Assembly (NCBI RefSeq): GCF_009753715.1
Contig: NZ_WQMS01000020.1
Location: 140,654-204,653 of the forward strand
Length of the DNA stretch: 64,000 nt
DNA from: Sphingomonas horti
GTDB lineage: Bacteria; Pseudomonadota; Alphaproteobacteria; Sphingomonadales; Sphingomonadaceae
Reading direction: 5' to 3'
Below the pieces are notes generated by a model, which made no database searches, had not been told where the DNA came from, and worked only from the letters and a program-made list of their open reading frames with translations. The position numbers were made by a program, and so were the translations under genes. Below, piece after piece: positions 1-7,925 of the stretch (its first letter is position 1; each line of letters begins with the position of its first letter).

Positions 1-249
1 GCTTTGCGCCAGCCGGATCAGCGCCCGCCAGCGCCTGATCTCCACTTCCGCGACCGGCCCCGGCCCGCGGCCGCCGAGGATGCGGTAGCTGCCGTCGGGC
101 AGCCACGCCTCGATCGCGCCCGCGTCGAGCGCCGCGTCGATCCGGTCCAGCATCCGATGAAACGGCGCCGCCACGACCGCGCTCCACAGCCCCGGAGCGG
201 GTCGGCCGGACCGAAACTGCCGTCCACGATCAGGCGCGTGCGCGGTCAT
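1..249 (-). CDS. Cyclopropane-fatty-acid synthase-like SAM methyltransferase, N-terminal part (cut by window edge)
   Basis: Only the first 83 codons are in the window; the gene continues past base 1. The ATG complement lies at 247-249. The visible protein has the pattern FHRMLDRIDAAL, then a segment ending AWLPDGSYRILGGRGPGP, then VAEVEIRRWRALIRLA. This matches the N-terminal region preceding the methyltransferase domain in CfaB-like proteins, which methylate unsaturated phospholipid acyl chains. The SAM-binding motif is outside the window, so family assignment rests on the N-terminus alone. A palindromic repeat pair lies immediately upstream. Longer reading frames on the opposite strand here are shadows. 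Confidence 0.6.
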   Translation of the reverse strand, partial: MTAHAPDRGRQFRSGRPAPGLWSAVVAAPFHRMLDRIDAALDAGAIEAWLPDGSYRILGGRGPGPVAEVEIRRWRALIRLAQS

Positions 250-257
250 GCGCTTCT

Positions 258-352
258 CCCCTCCCGCTTGCGGGAGGGGCCGGGGGAGGGAGTGTCAGGC
301 CTCACGACAACGGAACATGCCCACCCCCAGCCCCTCCCGCAAGCGGGAGGGG
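258..352. repeat. Two palindromic intergenic repeat units
   Basis: A perfect 10-bp-arm palindrome (arms CCCCTCCCGC and GCGGGAGGGG, 2-base spacer) occurs at 258-279 and again at 331-352, the second with spacer AA instead of TT. The pair fills the gap between the methyltransferase start and the end of korB. It looks like a REP/BIME-type element; it could also work as a transcription-terminating hairpin, but no T-tract is adjacent. Confidence 0.8.
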
Positions 353-357
353 AGATT

Positions 358-1398
358 TCAAATCTCGTGGGGCTGTTTTTCCACCTGCCAGGTCTGGCCC
401 TTGGCGACGAGCTTCTGGAGGTCGGGGGTCTTGCCTTCGGCGGCGGCGCGGTTCTGCTCCCAGAGCGCGCGCTCGAAGGTCGGGCGGGGATGGTTGTAGA
501 TCACGCCCAGCGCGACCGGGAAGCCGTTCTCGATCTCCATGTCGATCAGCATCTGGGCCAGCCCCTTGTTGGTCTGGTCGTGTCGGATCACGCCCGCGGC
601 TTCCCAGTCGCCGCCCTCGACATTGACGATCTCGAGCCGCAGGTCGGCGGTGTTCAGTTTCAGGCCCATCGTGGCGCCTGCGAACAGCATCGGCGCGCCA
701 TGCTCCAGCCAGATCTGGTTGACCTGCGCTTTCGCCTTTTCGGTGAAGGCGGCGAACACCTCGTCGTTATAGACGATGCAGTTCTGGTAGATCTCGACGA
801 AGCTCGCCCCCTTATGCGCGTGCGCGGCCTTGAGCACCGCCGGCAGGTTCTTGTGCACGTCGATGCCGCGCGCGACGAAGCGGGCGCCGGAGCCGAGCGC
901 GAAGCTGCACGGGCTCGCCGGCCGGTCGACCGAGCCGAACGGCGTCGAGGGCGAGCGCGTGCCGACCCGCGACGTTGGCGAATATTGCCCCTTGGTCAGA
1001 CCGTAGATCTCGTTGTTGAACAGCAGAATTTGGCAATCGAGGTTGCGGCGCAGGATGTGCATCGTGTGGTTGCCGCCGATCGACAGCGCGTCGCCATCGC
1101 CGGTGATGATCCACACGTCGAGCTCCGGATTGGCGAGCTTCACGCCGGTCGCGATCGCCGGCGCGCGCCCATGGATCGTGTGGAAGCCGTAGGTTTCCAT
1201 ATAATAAGGGAAGCGCGACGAGCAGCCGATGCCGGACACGAACACCGTTTTCTCGGGCGTCGCGCCGATCTCCGGCATCGTGCGCTGCACGGCCTTCAGG
1301 ATCGCATAGTCGCCGCAACCCGGGCACCAGCGGACTTCCTGGTCCGATTCCCAGTCTTTGACGGTCGTTGTCTTCGCGACGGGGGTCATGTCGTTCAT
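358..1398 (-). CDS. korB: 2-oxoacid:acceptor oxidoreductase beta subunit (2-oxoglutarate:ferredoxin oxidoreductase type)
   Basis: 346 aa, the thiamine-diphosphate-binding beta subunit of a CoA-dependent 2-oxoacid oxidoreductase that decarboxylates 2-oxoglutarate (or another 2-oxoacid) and reduces ferredoxin. WCPGCGDY at residues 24-31 carries the Cys pair expected for the iron-sulfur site, and GDGDALSIGGNH near residue 100 is the TPP/Mg2+ motif. Length is normal for KorB. It lies 45 bp downstream of the alpha subunit on the same strand, so the two should be one transcript and one cytoplasmic complex. Substrate preference between 2-oxoglutarate and pyruvate cannot be read from the sequence; the two-subunit architecture favours the Kor type. 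Confidence 0.9.
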   Translation of the reverse strand: MNDMTPVAKTTTVKDWESDQEVRWCPGCGDYAILKAVQRTMPEIGATPEKTVFVSGIGCSSRFPYYMETYGFHTIHGRAPAIATGVKLANPELDVWIITGDGDALSIGGNHTMHILRRNLDCQILLFNNEIYGLTKGQYSPTSRVGTRSPSTPFGSVDRPASPCSFALGSGARFVARGIDVHKNLPAVLKAAHAHKGASFVEIYQNCIVYNDEVFAAFTEKAKAQVNQIWLEHGAPMLFAGATMGLKLNTADLRLEIVNVEGGDWEAAGVIRHDQTNKGLAQMLIDMEIENGFPVALGVIYNHPRPTFERALWEQNRAAAEGKTPDLQKLVAKGQTWQVEKQPHEI

Positions 1399-1443
1399 AT
1401 TAGCACCCGAAAGGTCACAAAAGGTCGCACTGACATAGCCACC

Positions 1444-3318
1444 CTACGCAAGCGCCTGCTCGATCGCGACTTCGATCTCCGATATGCGGAACGGCTGGCC
1501 GGAGACCTTGTTCAGCGGCTTGGCGTCGACCAGAAACTGGTCGCGCAGCACTGTCTTGAACTGACCGGTGTTCATCTCGGGCACGATGATACGCTCATAA
1601 GAGCGGAGTAGGACACCCAGATTTTTCGGCAGCGGCCAGATGTGGCGGACGTGGATGTGGTGGACGTCGCGGCCCTTAAGACGCTGGCGGCGGACAGCCT
1701 GGCTGATCGGTCCGTAGGTCGAGCCCCAGCCGACCACGGCCAGCTTGCCGCCTGTGTCTCCAAGCGTCACTTCCTGTTCCGGAATATGGTCCGCGATGCC
1801 GAGTATCTTGTCGGTGCGCAGGTCGGTCATCAGCTGGTGGTTCGACGGCGAATAGTCGATGTTGCCGGTGCCGTTCGCCTTCTCGATGCCGCCGATGCGG
1901 TGGAGCAGGCCGGGCGTGCCCGGCTTGACCCAGGGCCGCGCCAGCTTGTCGTCGCGCGCATAGGCCTGGAAGCCGCCTTCGGGCACCGTCTCCAGGAATT
2001 CGACCGGAAAAGGCGCGTAGCGGCTCATGTCGGGCACGCGCCACGGCTCGGCGGCATTGGCGATATAGCCGTCGGTCAGCAGCATCACCGGCGTCATGAA
2101 CTGGGTCGCGATCCGCACCGCCTCGATCGCGCAGTCGAACGCGTCGGCGGGCGAGCGGGCAGCGAGCACCGGCATCGGCGCATCGCCGTTACGGCCATAG
2201 ACGGCCTGGTAAAGGTCCGACTGCTCGGTCTTGGTCGGGAGGCCTGTCGAGGGACCGCCGCGCTGCGAGTTGACGATGACGAGCGGCAGCTCCGTCATGA
2301 TCGCGAGGCCCATCGCCTCGCCCTTCAGCGCAATACCGGGGCCCGAAGACGAGGTGACGCCCAGTGAGCCGGCATAGGAGGCGCCGATCGCGCTTGCGAT
2401 CGCAGCGATCTCGTCCTCCGCCTGGAAGGTGGTGACGCCATATTCCTTCAGCCGCGACAGGTGATGCAGGATCGCCGAGGCCGGGGTGATCGGATAGCCG
2501 CCGAAGAACATCGGCAGCCCGGCGAGTTGCGTGCCGGCGACGAGGCCGAGCGAAATCGACTCCGCTCCGGTGACGGTGCGGTACAGGCCCGGCTCCGCGG
2601 GCGCCGCCGAGATGTGGTGCTGCTTGAGGAAGCCGGACAGCTCGGCCGTCTCGCCATAGGCATGGCCGGCATTCAGCGCGGCGATGTTGGCCTCGGCCAG
2701 CGTCGGCGCCTTGGCGAACTTGGCCTTCAACCAGTCGACGATCGGCTGGCGGTCGCGGTCGAACATCCAGAGCGCCAGGCCCAGCGTCCACATGTTCTTG
2801 CAGCGCAAGGCTTCCTTGTTGCCGAGCCCGAACGGCTTCACCGCCTCGAGCGTCAGCTGCGAGATGTTGAACGCCAGCAGCTGCCAGCGGCCGAGACTGT
2901 CATCCTCCAGCGGATTGGTCTCATAGCCGGCCTTGGCGAGGTTGCGGGCGCCGAACTCGCCTTCATCGGCGATGATCAGGCCGCCGTCCTTCAGCTGACC
3001 GACATTCACCTTCAGCGCGGCCGGGTTCATCGCGATCAGCACGTCGGGCGCGTCGCCGGCGGTCTCGACCTCGGTCGAGCCGAAATTAATCTGGAAAGCG
3101 GAGACGCCGAAGGTGGTGCCCTGCGGCGCCCGGATCTCGGCGGGAAAGTCGGGAAAGGTCGACAGGTCGTTGCCCGCCAGCGCCGTCGACAGCGTGAATT
3201 GGCCCCCGGTCAGCTGCATGCCGTCGCCGGAGTCGCCCGCGAAGCGGACGACGACATTTTCCGCGGGCGGCTGGGCGCTCGCCTCCTGGGGAGTGAGCTG
3301 ATGGGCGGCTGTGGCCAT
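1444..3318 (-). CDS. korA: 2-oxoacid:acceptor oxidoreductase alpha subunit (gamma-alpha fusion)
   Basis: 624 aa. The N-terminal third is the gamma-type domain, opening with VVVRFAGDSGDGMQLTGGQ near residue 23. The remainder is the pyrimidine-binding alpha domain, with GYPITPAS, QAEDEIAAIASAIGASYAG and TSSSGPG motifs around residues 275-330. This gamma-alpha fused layout is the standard Kor arrangement. With korB it forms a cytoplasmic complex converting a 2-oxoacid plus CoA to acyl-CoA, feeding electrons to ferredoxin. The gene is the promoter-proximal member of the pair. The gap upstream contains palindromic repeats rather than another gene. Confidence 0.92.
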   Translation of the reverse strand: MATAAHQLTPQEASAQPPAENVVVRFAGDSGDGMQLTGGQFTLSTALAGNDLSTFPDFPAEIRAPQGTTFGVSAFQINFGSTEVETAGDAPDVLIAMNPAALKVNVGQLKDGGLIIADEGEFGARNLAKAGYETNPLEDDSLGRWQLLAFNISQLTLEAVKPFGLGNKEALRCKNMWTLGLALWMFDRDRQPIVDWLKAKFAKAPTLAEANIAALNAGHAYGETAELSGFLKQHHISAAPAEPGLYRTVTGAESISLGLVAGTQLAGLPMFFGGYPITPASAILHHLSRLKEYGVTTFQAEDEIAAIASAIGASYAGSLGVTSSSGPGIALKGEAMGLAIMTELPLVIVNSQRGGPSTGLPTKTEQSDLYQAVYGRNGDAPMPVLAARSPADAFDCAIEAVRIATQFMTPVMLLTDGYIANAAEPWRVPDMSRYAPFPVEFLETVPEGGFQAYARDDKLARPWVKPGTPGLLHRIGGIEKANGTGNIDYSPSNHQLMTDLRTDKILGIADHIPEQEVTLGDTGGKLAVVGWGSTYGPISQAVRRQRLKGRDVHHIHVRHIWPLPKNLGVLLRSYERIIVPEMNTGQFKTVLRDQFLVDAKPLNKVSGQPFRISEIEVAIEQALA

Positions 3319-3501
3319 TTGCGACTGTCCTGCTTGATGCGTGGCGGTCGAGTAGGCCGCCGAATGCGTTGCGCCAATGTAGAAAATCTGCGGCGGAGTG
3401 CAAACGTCCCTTCACCCTGTTGCGCGTGCGTGCGGCGAGGATTTCACGGATCGTCCCGCAGACGCGGCTGCCAACGGCTTGGGTGGTTCGCGGACCAATC
3501 A

Positions 3502-3632
3502 CCTCTCCCATAGGGAGAGGTCGAGTCAGCGCTTGCGCTGACCGGGTGAGGGGTTGGACCTCTCCACGAAAACCTGGTCACCTCACCCCGCTCGCGCTGA
3601 AGCGCGAGTCGCCCTCTCCCCATGGGAGAGGG
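3502..3632. repeat. Cluster of palindromic repeats in the korA-SDR gap
   Basis: The 375-bp gap between korA and the SDR gene holds no convincing gene. It contains at least four short palindromes: CCTCTCCC-ATA-GGGAGAGG at 3502-3520, TCAGCGC-TT-GCGCTGA at 3526-3541, CTCGCGCT-GA-AGCGCGAG at 3591-3608 and CCCTCTCCC-CAT-GGGAGAGGG at 3612-3632. The first and last are versions of the same hairpin in a mirrored layout, as in a composite REP/BIME element. The korA promoter should lie in 3320-3500, but I cannot pick it out with confidence. Confidence 0.75.
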
Positions 3633-3693
3633 CCCGCTATGGGGCGTTTACGGTCATAGCCTCGTCCTTCCGGGTAATGCCGGAAAGTCTGGA

Positions 3694-4407
3694 TCAGCCC
3701 GCAACCCGCTCGCGATGCCCCGTTTCGAACCCATCCGTCAGCAGCGCAGCAATGCGGTCCGCGACCACCTCGGGGGCCTTGACGGTCGCCGGGTCCTCGC
3801 CCGGGAAGGCCTTTTCACGCATTCTGGTGCGGGTCGCGCCGGGGTCGAGGATTGCGACCTGGACTTTGCCGAGATTGCGCTGTTCCTCGCCATAGGCGGC
3901 GACGAGGGTGTCTAACGCGGCCTTGGAGGCACCGTATGCGCCCCAATAGGCGCGGGGGGTGGCGCCGACGCTGGAGGTGATCGCGATCAGCCTGCCCGGC
4001 GCCGCGGCGCGGAGCAGCGGGTCGAAGGCGGCGATCAGCGCCTGCTGCGCCCCCACGTTCAGCGTCAGCAGCTTCGCGAATTCCTTGGCGTCGATCGCGG
4101 GCACGGGCGTCAGCGTGCCGAGCATCGCGGCGTTGAGGACCAGCATGTCGAGCTTGCCCCAGCGTCCGGCGACCGCGGATGCGAGGCGGCCGATGCTGTC
4201 TCCTTCGGCCAGGTCTATCGGCGCGATCGTCGCGTTGCCGCCGGCCTGGTGGATGCGATCTTCGACGGCTTCCAGGTCCTTGGCGGTGCGGGCGGTGAGG
4301 ATCACGTGCGCGCCGGCCTTGGCGAGCGCTTCGGCGGTGGCGGCACCGATGCCGCGGCTGGCGCCGGTGACGAGGGCAAGTTGGTTTTCGAGGGGTTTGT
4401 CAGTCAT
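3694..4407 (-). CDS. SDR family NAD(P)-dependent oxidoreductase
   Basis: 237 aa, a classical short-chain dehydrogenase/reductase. The dinucleotide-binding motif TGASRGIG is near residue 15, the NAG-like LNAAMLG follows mid-protein, and the catalytic YGASK (Tyr-x-x-x-Lys) comes after an ITSS serine. The start is taken at ATG 4405-4407 (MTDKPLENQ); an upstream in-frame extension translates a palindromic repeat and is not credible. The substrate is unknown. It lies 76 bp downstream of purF on the same strand, with a repeat pair between them, so co-transcription is possible. Confidence 0.88.
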   Translation of the reverse strand: MTDKPLENQLALVTGASRGIGAATAEALAKAGAHVILTARTAKDLEAVEDRIHQAGGNATIAPIDLAEGDSIGRLASAVAGRWGKLDMLVLNAAMLGTLTPVPAIDAKEFAKLLTLNVGAQQALIAAFDPLLRAAAPGRLIAITSSVGATPRAYWGAYGASKAALDTLVAAYGEEQRNLGKVQVAILDPGATRTRMREKAFPGEDPATVKAPEVVADRIAALLTDGFETGHRERVAG

Positions 4408-4418
4408 TGGCGCCGTGT

Positions 4419-4474
4419 ACCCCGGCGAAGGCCGGGGTCCAGCCCTAACTCTGGGCTCCGGCCTTCGCCGGAGC
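4419..4474. repeat. Palindromic repeat pair between purF and SDR gene
   Basis: Two hairpins: ACCCCGGC-GAAG-GCCGGGGT at 4419-4438, and GCTCCGGC-CTTC-GCCGGAGC at 4455-4474. The second loop is the reverse complement of the first, so the units are in opposite orientation, typical of a two-unit intergenic mosaic element. It could attenuate transcription from purF into the SDR gene. Confidence 0.75.
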
Positions 4475-4483
4475 ACATAACGG

Positions 4484-5941
4484 TTAGACCACCCGCTCCG
4501 CGAGCAGGCTCAGCTGGTCGGTGGGCGCGAGCTCGTCCTGGTCGGTCAGCGTGGTCGGATAGTCGCCGGTGAAGCAGGCGTCGCAATGCTGCGGGCGCAC
4601 CTCCGCGCGGCGGTCATGGCCGAGCGCCTTGTACAGGCCTTCGATCGAGACGAACGCAAGGCTGTCGGCCTGGATATAGTCCGACATGCCGGGCACATCG
4701 AGCTTGGCAGCGAGCAGCTTGGTGCGCTCCGGCGTGTCGACGCCGTAGAAGCAGCTGTGCCGGGTCGGCGGGCTGGCGATGCGCATATGCACCTCGGCAG
4801 CGCCGGCATCGCGCATCATCTGCACGATCTTCAGCGACGTCGTGCCGCGCACGATCGAATCGTCGATGAGCACGACGCGCTTGCCGCTGATCAGCGCTCG
4901 GTTGGCATTGTGCTTCAGCTTTACGCCCAGATGGCGGACCTGGTCGCCGGGCTGGATGAAGGTGCGGCCGACATAGTGGGAGCGGATGATGCCCAGCTCG
5001 AACGGGATGCCCGATTGCTGGGCATAGCCGATCGCCGCCGGCACGCCGGAATCCGGCACCGGGATGACCAGGTCCGCCTCGACCGGCGCCTCGATCGCCA
5101 ACTGTGCGCCGATCGCCTTGCGCACGTCATAGACGCTGGTGCCGTCGACGATCGAATCGGGGCGCGAGAAATAGACATGCTCGAAGATGCAGGGCCGCGG
5201 GTTGATCTTGCCGAACGGCTGGATGGAGCGGACGCCGCTTTCCGTGACGATCACGATCTCGCCGGGCTCAACCTGGCGGATGAATTCGGCGCCGATCACG
5301 TCCAGCGCCACCGTTTCCGATGCGAAGATCGTCGCGTCGCCGAGCTTGCCCATGACCAGCGGACGGATGCCGAGCGGATCGCGGCAGGCGAGCATGCCTT
5401 CGGGCGTCAGGCAGATCAGGCTGTAGGCGCCCTCGACCTGCTTCAGCGCATCGATGAATTTGTCGAGCAGCGTCCGGTAGGTGGAGGTGGCGACGAGGTG
5501 GATGATCACTTCCGTGTCGGAGGTCGACTGGAAGATCGAGCCGCGGCGGACCAGTTCGCGCCGCAGCTTTATCGCGTTGGAGATGTTACCGTTATGCGCG
5601 ACCGCGAAGCCGCCCGACGACAGCTCCGCGAACAGCGGCTGGACGTTCCTGAGCGCGGTCTCACCGGTCGTCGAGTAACGCACGTGCCCGAGCGCGACCC
5701 GGCCCGGCAGCCCGCGGATCACGTCGTCGCGGTCAAAATTGCCCGCGACATGTCCCATCGCCCGGTGCGAATGGAAGTGCTGGTCGTCCCAGCTGGTGAT
5801 GCCGGCCGCTTCCTGCCCGCGATGCTGCAGCGCATGAAGGCCGAGCGCGACCACGGCCGAGGCGGTTTCGGCATTGTAGATGCCGAACACGCCGCACTCC
5901 TCGCGCAATTTGTCGTCGTCGAACGGATTGGTGGTGAGCAT
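4484..5941 (-). CDS. purF: Amidophosphoribosyltransferase
   Basis: 485 aa, the first committed step of purine synthesis: PRPP + glutamine to 5-phosphoribosylamine. The N-terminus is a short propeptide MLTTNPFDDDKLREE followed by Cys16 (CGVFGIY), the expected N-terminal-nucleophile Cys of the class II glutaminase domain. The PRPP-binding loop VVLIDDSIVRGTTS is near residue 360 and the phosphoribosyltransferase domain fills the C-terminal half. Length is normal. It acts in the cytoplasm. The same-strand SDR downstream is separated by palindromic repeats; no cvpA-like gene lies immediately upstream. Confidence 0.97.
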   Translation of the reverse strand: MLTTNPFDDDKLREECGVFGIYNAETASAVVALGLHALQHRGQEAAGITSWDDQHFHSHRAMGHVAGNFDRDDVIRGLPGRVALGHVRYSTTGETALRNVQPLFAELSSGGFAVAHNGNISNAIKLRRELVRRGSIFQSTSDTEVIIHLVATSTYRTLLDKFIDALKQVEGAYSLICLTPEGMLACRDPLGIRPLVMGKLGDATIFASETVALDVIGAEFIRQVEPGEIVIVTESGVRSIQPFGKINPRPCIFEHVYFSRPDSIVDGTSVYDVRKAIGAQLAIEAPVEADLVIPVPDSGVPAAIGYAQQSGIPFELGIIRSHYVGRTFIQPGDQVRHLGVKLKHNANRALISGKRVVLIDDSIVRGTTSLKIVQMMRDAGAAEVHMRIASPPTRHSCFYGVDTPERTKLLAAKLDVPGMSDYIQADSLAFVSIEGLYKALGHDRRAEVRPQHCDACFTGDYPTTLTDQDELAPTDQLSLLAERVV

Positions 5942-6019
5942 TGCCAGACCCGACCCTTGGCTCGTTGGCCCGGCATATAGGAGCGCGAATCCGGTTTGTC
6001 GCCCCTTGGCTGAGAAAGA

Positions 6020-6050
6020 AAGGCCCGCCCGGTACTTCTACCGGGCGGGC
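6020..6050 (-). terminator. Rho-independent terminator after the metalloprotease gene
   Basis: The arms GCCCGCCCGGTA and TACCGGGCGGGC form a 12-bp GC-rich stem with a 4-base loop at 6023-6050. Read on the minus strand, the stem is followed directly by CCTTTCTTTCTC, a pyrimidine-rich tail. It lies 28 bp beyond the stop of the CTERM metalloprotease, the correct side for ending that transcript before purF. Confidence 0.8.
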
Positions 6051-6077
6051 ACGCTCAAGCTGTCCGAGCTTGAGAGT

Positions 6078-7295
6078 TCAGGCGAAGCTGACCTGCGCGC
6101 GCTGACGACGACGGAGCGCGGCGCCCACCAGGCCGAAACCGGCGATCATCATTGCCCAGGTCGCCGGTTCGGGCACATAGGTGTCGTAACCCATCACGTC
6201 GAACGCAATCCGGTCGAGCGGCGTCAGGTTGAGGTTGGTGACCCCGCCCATGAAGCCGCTGCGGGTCGGGTCCATGATGCCCAGCGTCAGCCCGGTCAGC
6301 GTATCGTCCTTCCAGTGGCTGGCCTGGCGGAGATCGCCGTTGACGGAGCCGGTCGACAGCTTGCCGAGGCAGGTGCCGCCATTGTCGATCGAGAAGCACG
6401 GTGTGCCACCGATCGTCCAGTCCAGCGTTTGCTGCCCGTTGAAGCTCTGGTAGCGGAACAGATCCCAAACCGTGCCCCAGGCAATCGCGTCCAGACCGGC
6501 ACGGTTCAGGTTGGCGTTCACATCGGCCGTGTCGACGCCTGAGCGGAAGCCGAGCGCATGTCCGATCTCGTGCGCGGCGACGCCGACGAAATCGATAAGG
6601 TTCGGATCGATCCCGTCGGAGCGGTCGAAGTCCCAATTGAACTGGTTGCTGAACGATACCGAGCCATCGCGCCCGCCGGGGTTGCTGGGGAGGTAGGTGG
6701 GATTGAGGCCCAGCGCCTTGGCCTGCGCGGTGTTGATCTGAATGTTGAAGTTGTCGAATGTGTTGTCGTTGTCGAGCGTGCGGCTGGACGTGCTGATCGC
6801 TCCGCACGTCGGAACATTGGTTACGCAGTTGCCGGGTTCGTTCGACACGAAGGCGAGGCTGTTGCCAGCCTGGAGATGGGCGACCGCATGCTGGTCGTAT
6901 CCCGACTTGATGTCGGCGGCCATCGCGGTCTTCAGATTGGCGTAGCTGATCGTGTTGGTCGTGGAACCAGTCGAACCAAGGATGTTCGGGCCCAGCTGCC
7001 GGAAACCGACGTCGAGCCGGATCGTGATCGGGTCGCGGATCAGGCTGGCCCAGATCGCGGCGGCCGCCTCGAAGCCCGCCCGTGCCTGGGTTCCGGCGCC
7101 GACCCCGCCGGTATCATTGAGGATGAACGTCGCGCCGCCAAAGGCATTGGCAGGCGGCGAAATCACCCCTCCGCCGAGGTTCGAGCCGCCGCCGACGGCG
7201 CCTTCGTAGCTGATTTCATCACCCCAAATGATCTCGGCATGGGCGACGGCAGGGATTGCGGCGCAGCAAAGCGCCGCCACGACGATCTCTTTCAT
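6078..7295 (-). CDS. Secreted zinc metalloprotease with PEPxxWA-CTERM sorting signal (NF038122-like)
   Basis: 405 aa. The start is ATG 7293-7295 (MKEIVVAAL), preceded by a GGGGGTG ribosome-binding site. A signal peptide ends near AVAHA. The metal site HEIGHALGF begins near residue 242, giving the HExxHxxGF pattern of metzincin-like proteases. The C-terminus carries PEPATWA, a hydrophobic stretch and an RRR cluster, i.e. the PEP-CTERM anchor processed by an exosortase. The protein is therefore exported and probably transiently membrane-attached or released to the surface. I recall a named family of NF038122 metalloproteases with this layout, but that link is from memory. A strong terminator follows the gene; no exosortase gene is in the window. 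Confidence 0.85.
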   Translation of the reverse strand: MKEIVVAALCCAAIPAVAHAEIIWGDEISYEGAVGGGSNLGGGVISPPANAFGGATFILNDTGGVGAGTQARAGFEAAAAIWASLIRDPITIRLDVGFRQLGPNILGSTGSTTNTISYANLKTAMAADIKSGYDQHAVAHLQAGNSLAFVSNEPGNCVTNVPTCGAISTSSRTLDNDNTFDNFNIQINTAQAKALGLNPTYLPSNPGGRDGSVSFSNQFNWDFDRSDGIDPNLIDFVGVAAHEIGHALGFRSGVDTADVNANLNRAGLDAIAWGTVWDLFRYQSFNGQQTLDWTIGGTPCFSIDNGGTCLGKLSTGSVNGDLRQASHWKDDTLTGLTLGIMDPTRSGFMGGVTNLNLTPLDRIAFDVMGYDTYVPEPATWAMMIAGFGLVGAALRRRQRAQVSFA

Positions 7296-7458
7296 GTGAC
7301 ACACCCCCTTTTTTCGGCGCGCGCAATCGGCACCCTCCGGCTGCGCGGCCCGCGCGAAAAATTACGCCTCCGTTAACCAAAGGTCGAGTCGATTCTGTTG
7401 CGAAACCGTGCCGCCCATGGACGCTTCTCATTCGACGGCGATGCCTCCATGAAGCGGC

Positions 7459-7839
7459 ATGGACACTGCGCGCGAAAAGGGATCGAAGCTCGATCCGAAA
7501 TGGGATGCGGACGGGCTGATCACGGGAGTCGTCACCGACTCGCAAAGCGGCGAGCTGCTGATGGTCGCGCATCTGAACGCGGAGGCGCTGAGGCTGACGA
7601 TGGAGACCGGCGAGGCGCATTTCTGGTCGCGCAGCCGCGCCCGGCTGTGGCGCAAGGGCGAGACCTCCGGCCATGTGCTGCGCGTCGTGGAGCTGCGCGT
7701 CGACTGCGACCAGGATGCGCTGTGGCTGAAGGTCGAGGCGGCGGGGCCGGCCTGCCACACCGGCGCGCGGAGCTGCTTCTACCGGCGGGTCGAGCGGAAC
7801 GGCGTTCTGCAGGGAAATTTCACAATCCGTTCGGCCTGA
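7459..7839 (+). CDS. hisI: Phosphoribosyl-AMP cyclohydrolase
   Basis: 126 aa, histidine biosynthesis step 3: opens the purine ring of phosphoribosyl-AMP. Family motifs are visible: [32 protein letters not shown], then the metal-binding DCDQDALWL and [11 protein letters not shown]. There is no fused HisE (pyrophosphohydrolase) domain, the usual state in alphaproteobacteria. It stands alone, divergent from the metalloprotease, without other his genes in the window. The end of the gene runs into the left arm of a long inverted repeat. Confidence 0.95.
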   Translation: MDTAREKGSKLDPKWDADGLITGVVTDSQSGELLMVAHLNAEALRLTMETGEAHFWSRSRARLWRKGETSGHVLRVVELRVDCDQDALWLKVEAAGPACHTGARSCFYRRVERNGVLQGNFTIRSA

Positions 7840-7918
7840 GCTTGTCGAAGGCCTCCCTTGTTCTTTTCTGAAATGCCCGAAAGAAAGGGAGGGCTTCGAC
7901 AAGCTCAGCCCGAACGGA
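7826..7918. repeat. Long inverted repeat overlapping the hisI 3' end
   Basis: Two arms of about 34 bases, starting TCCGTTCGG and ending CGAACGGA, pair with only about two mismatches around a short loop. The core is GAGCTTGTCGAAG / CTTCGACAAGCTC. The left arm includes the last codons and stop of hisI. A partial copy of the same unit (TTCCGTTCGGGCTGAGCCTG) sits at 10463-10482 after the amidohydrolase gene. This element is frequent in sphingomonad genomes; it may end hisI transcription. Confidence 0.85.
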
Positions 7919-7925
7919 GTCTCAC

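Noticed and set aside
4..1611. Plus-strand 535-codon frame over the methyltransferase and korB
   Set aside because: It is antisense to korB and korA, has no recognisable domain, and runs through a palindromic repeat; a GC-rich shadow frame.
3502..3632. CRISPR-like appearance of repeated palindromes
   Set aside because: Units are irregularly spaced, differ in sequence and lack spacers of even length; they fit REP/BIME elements.
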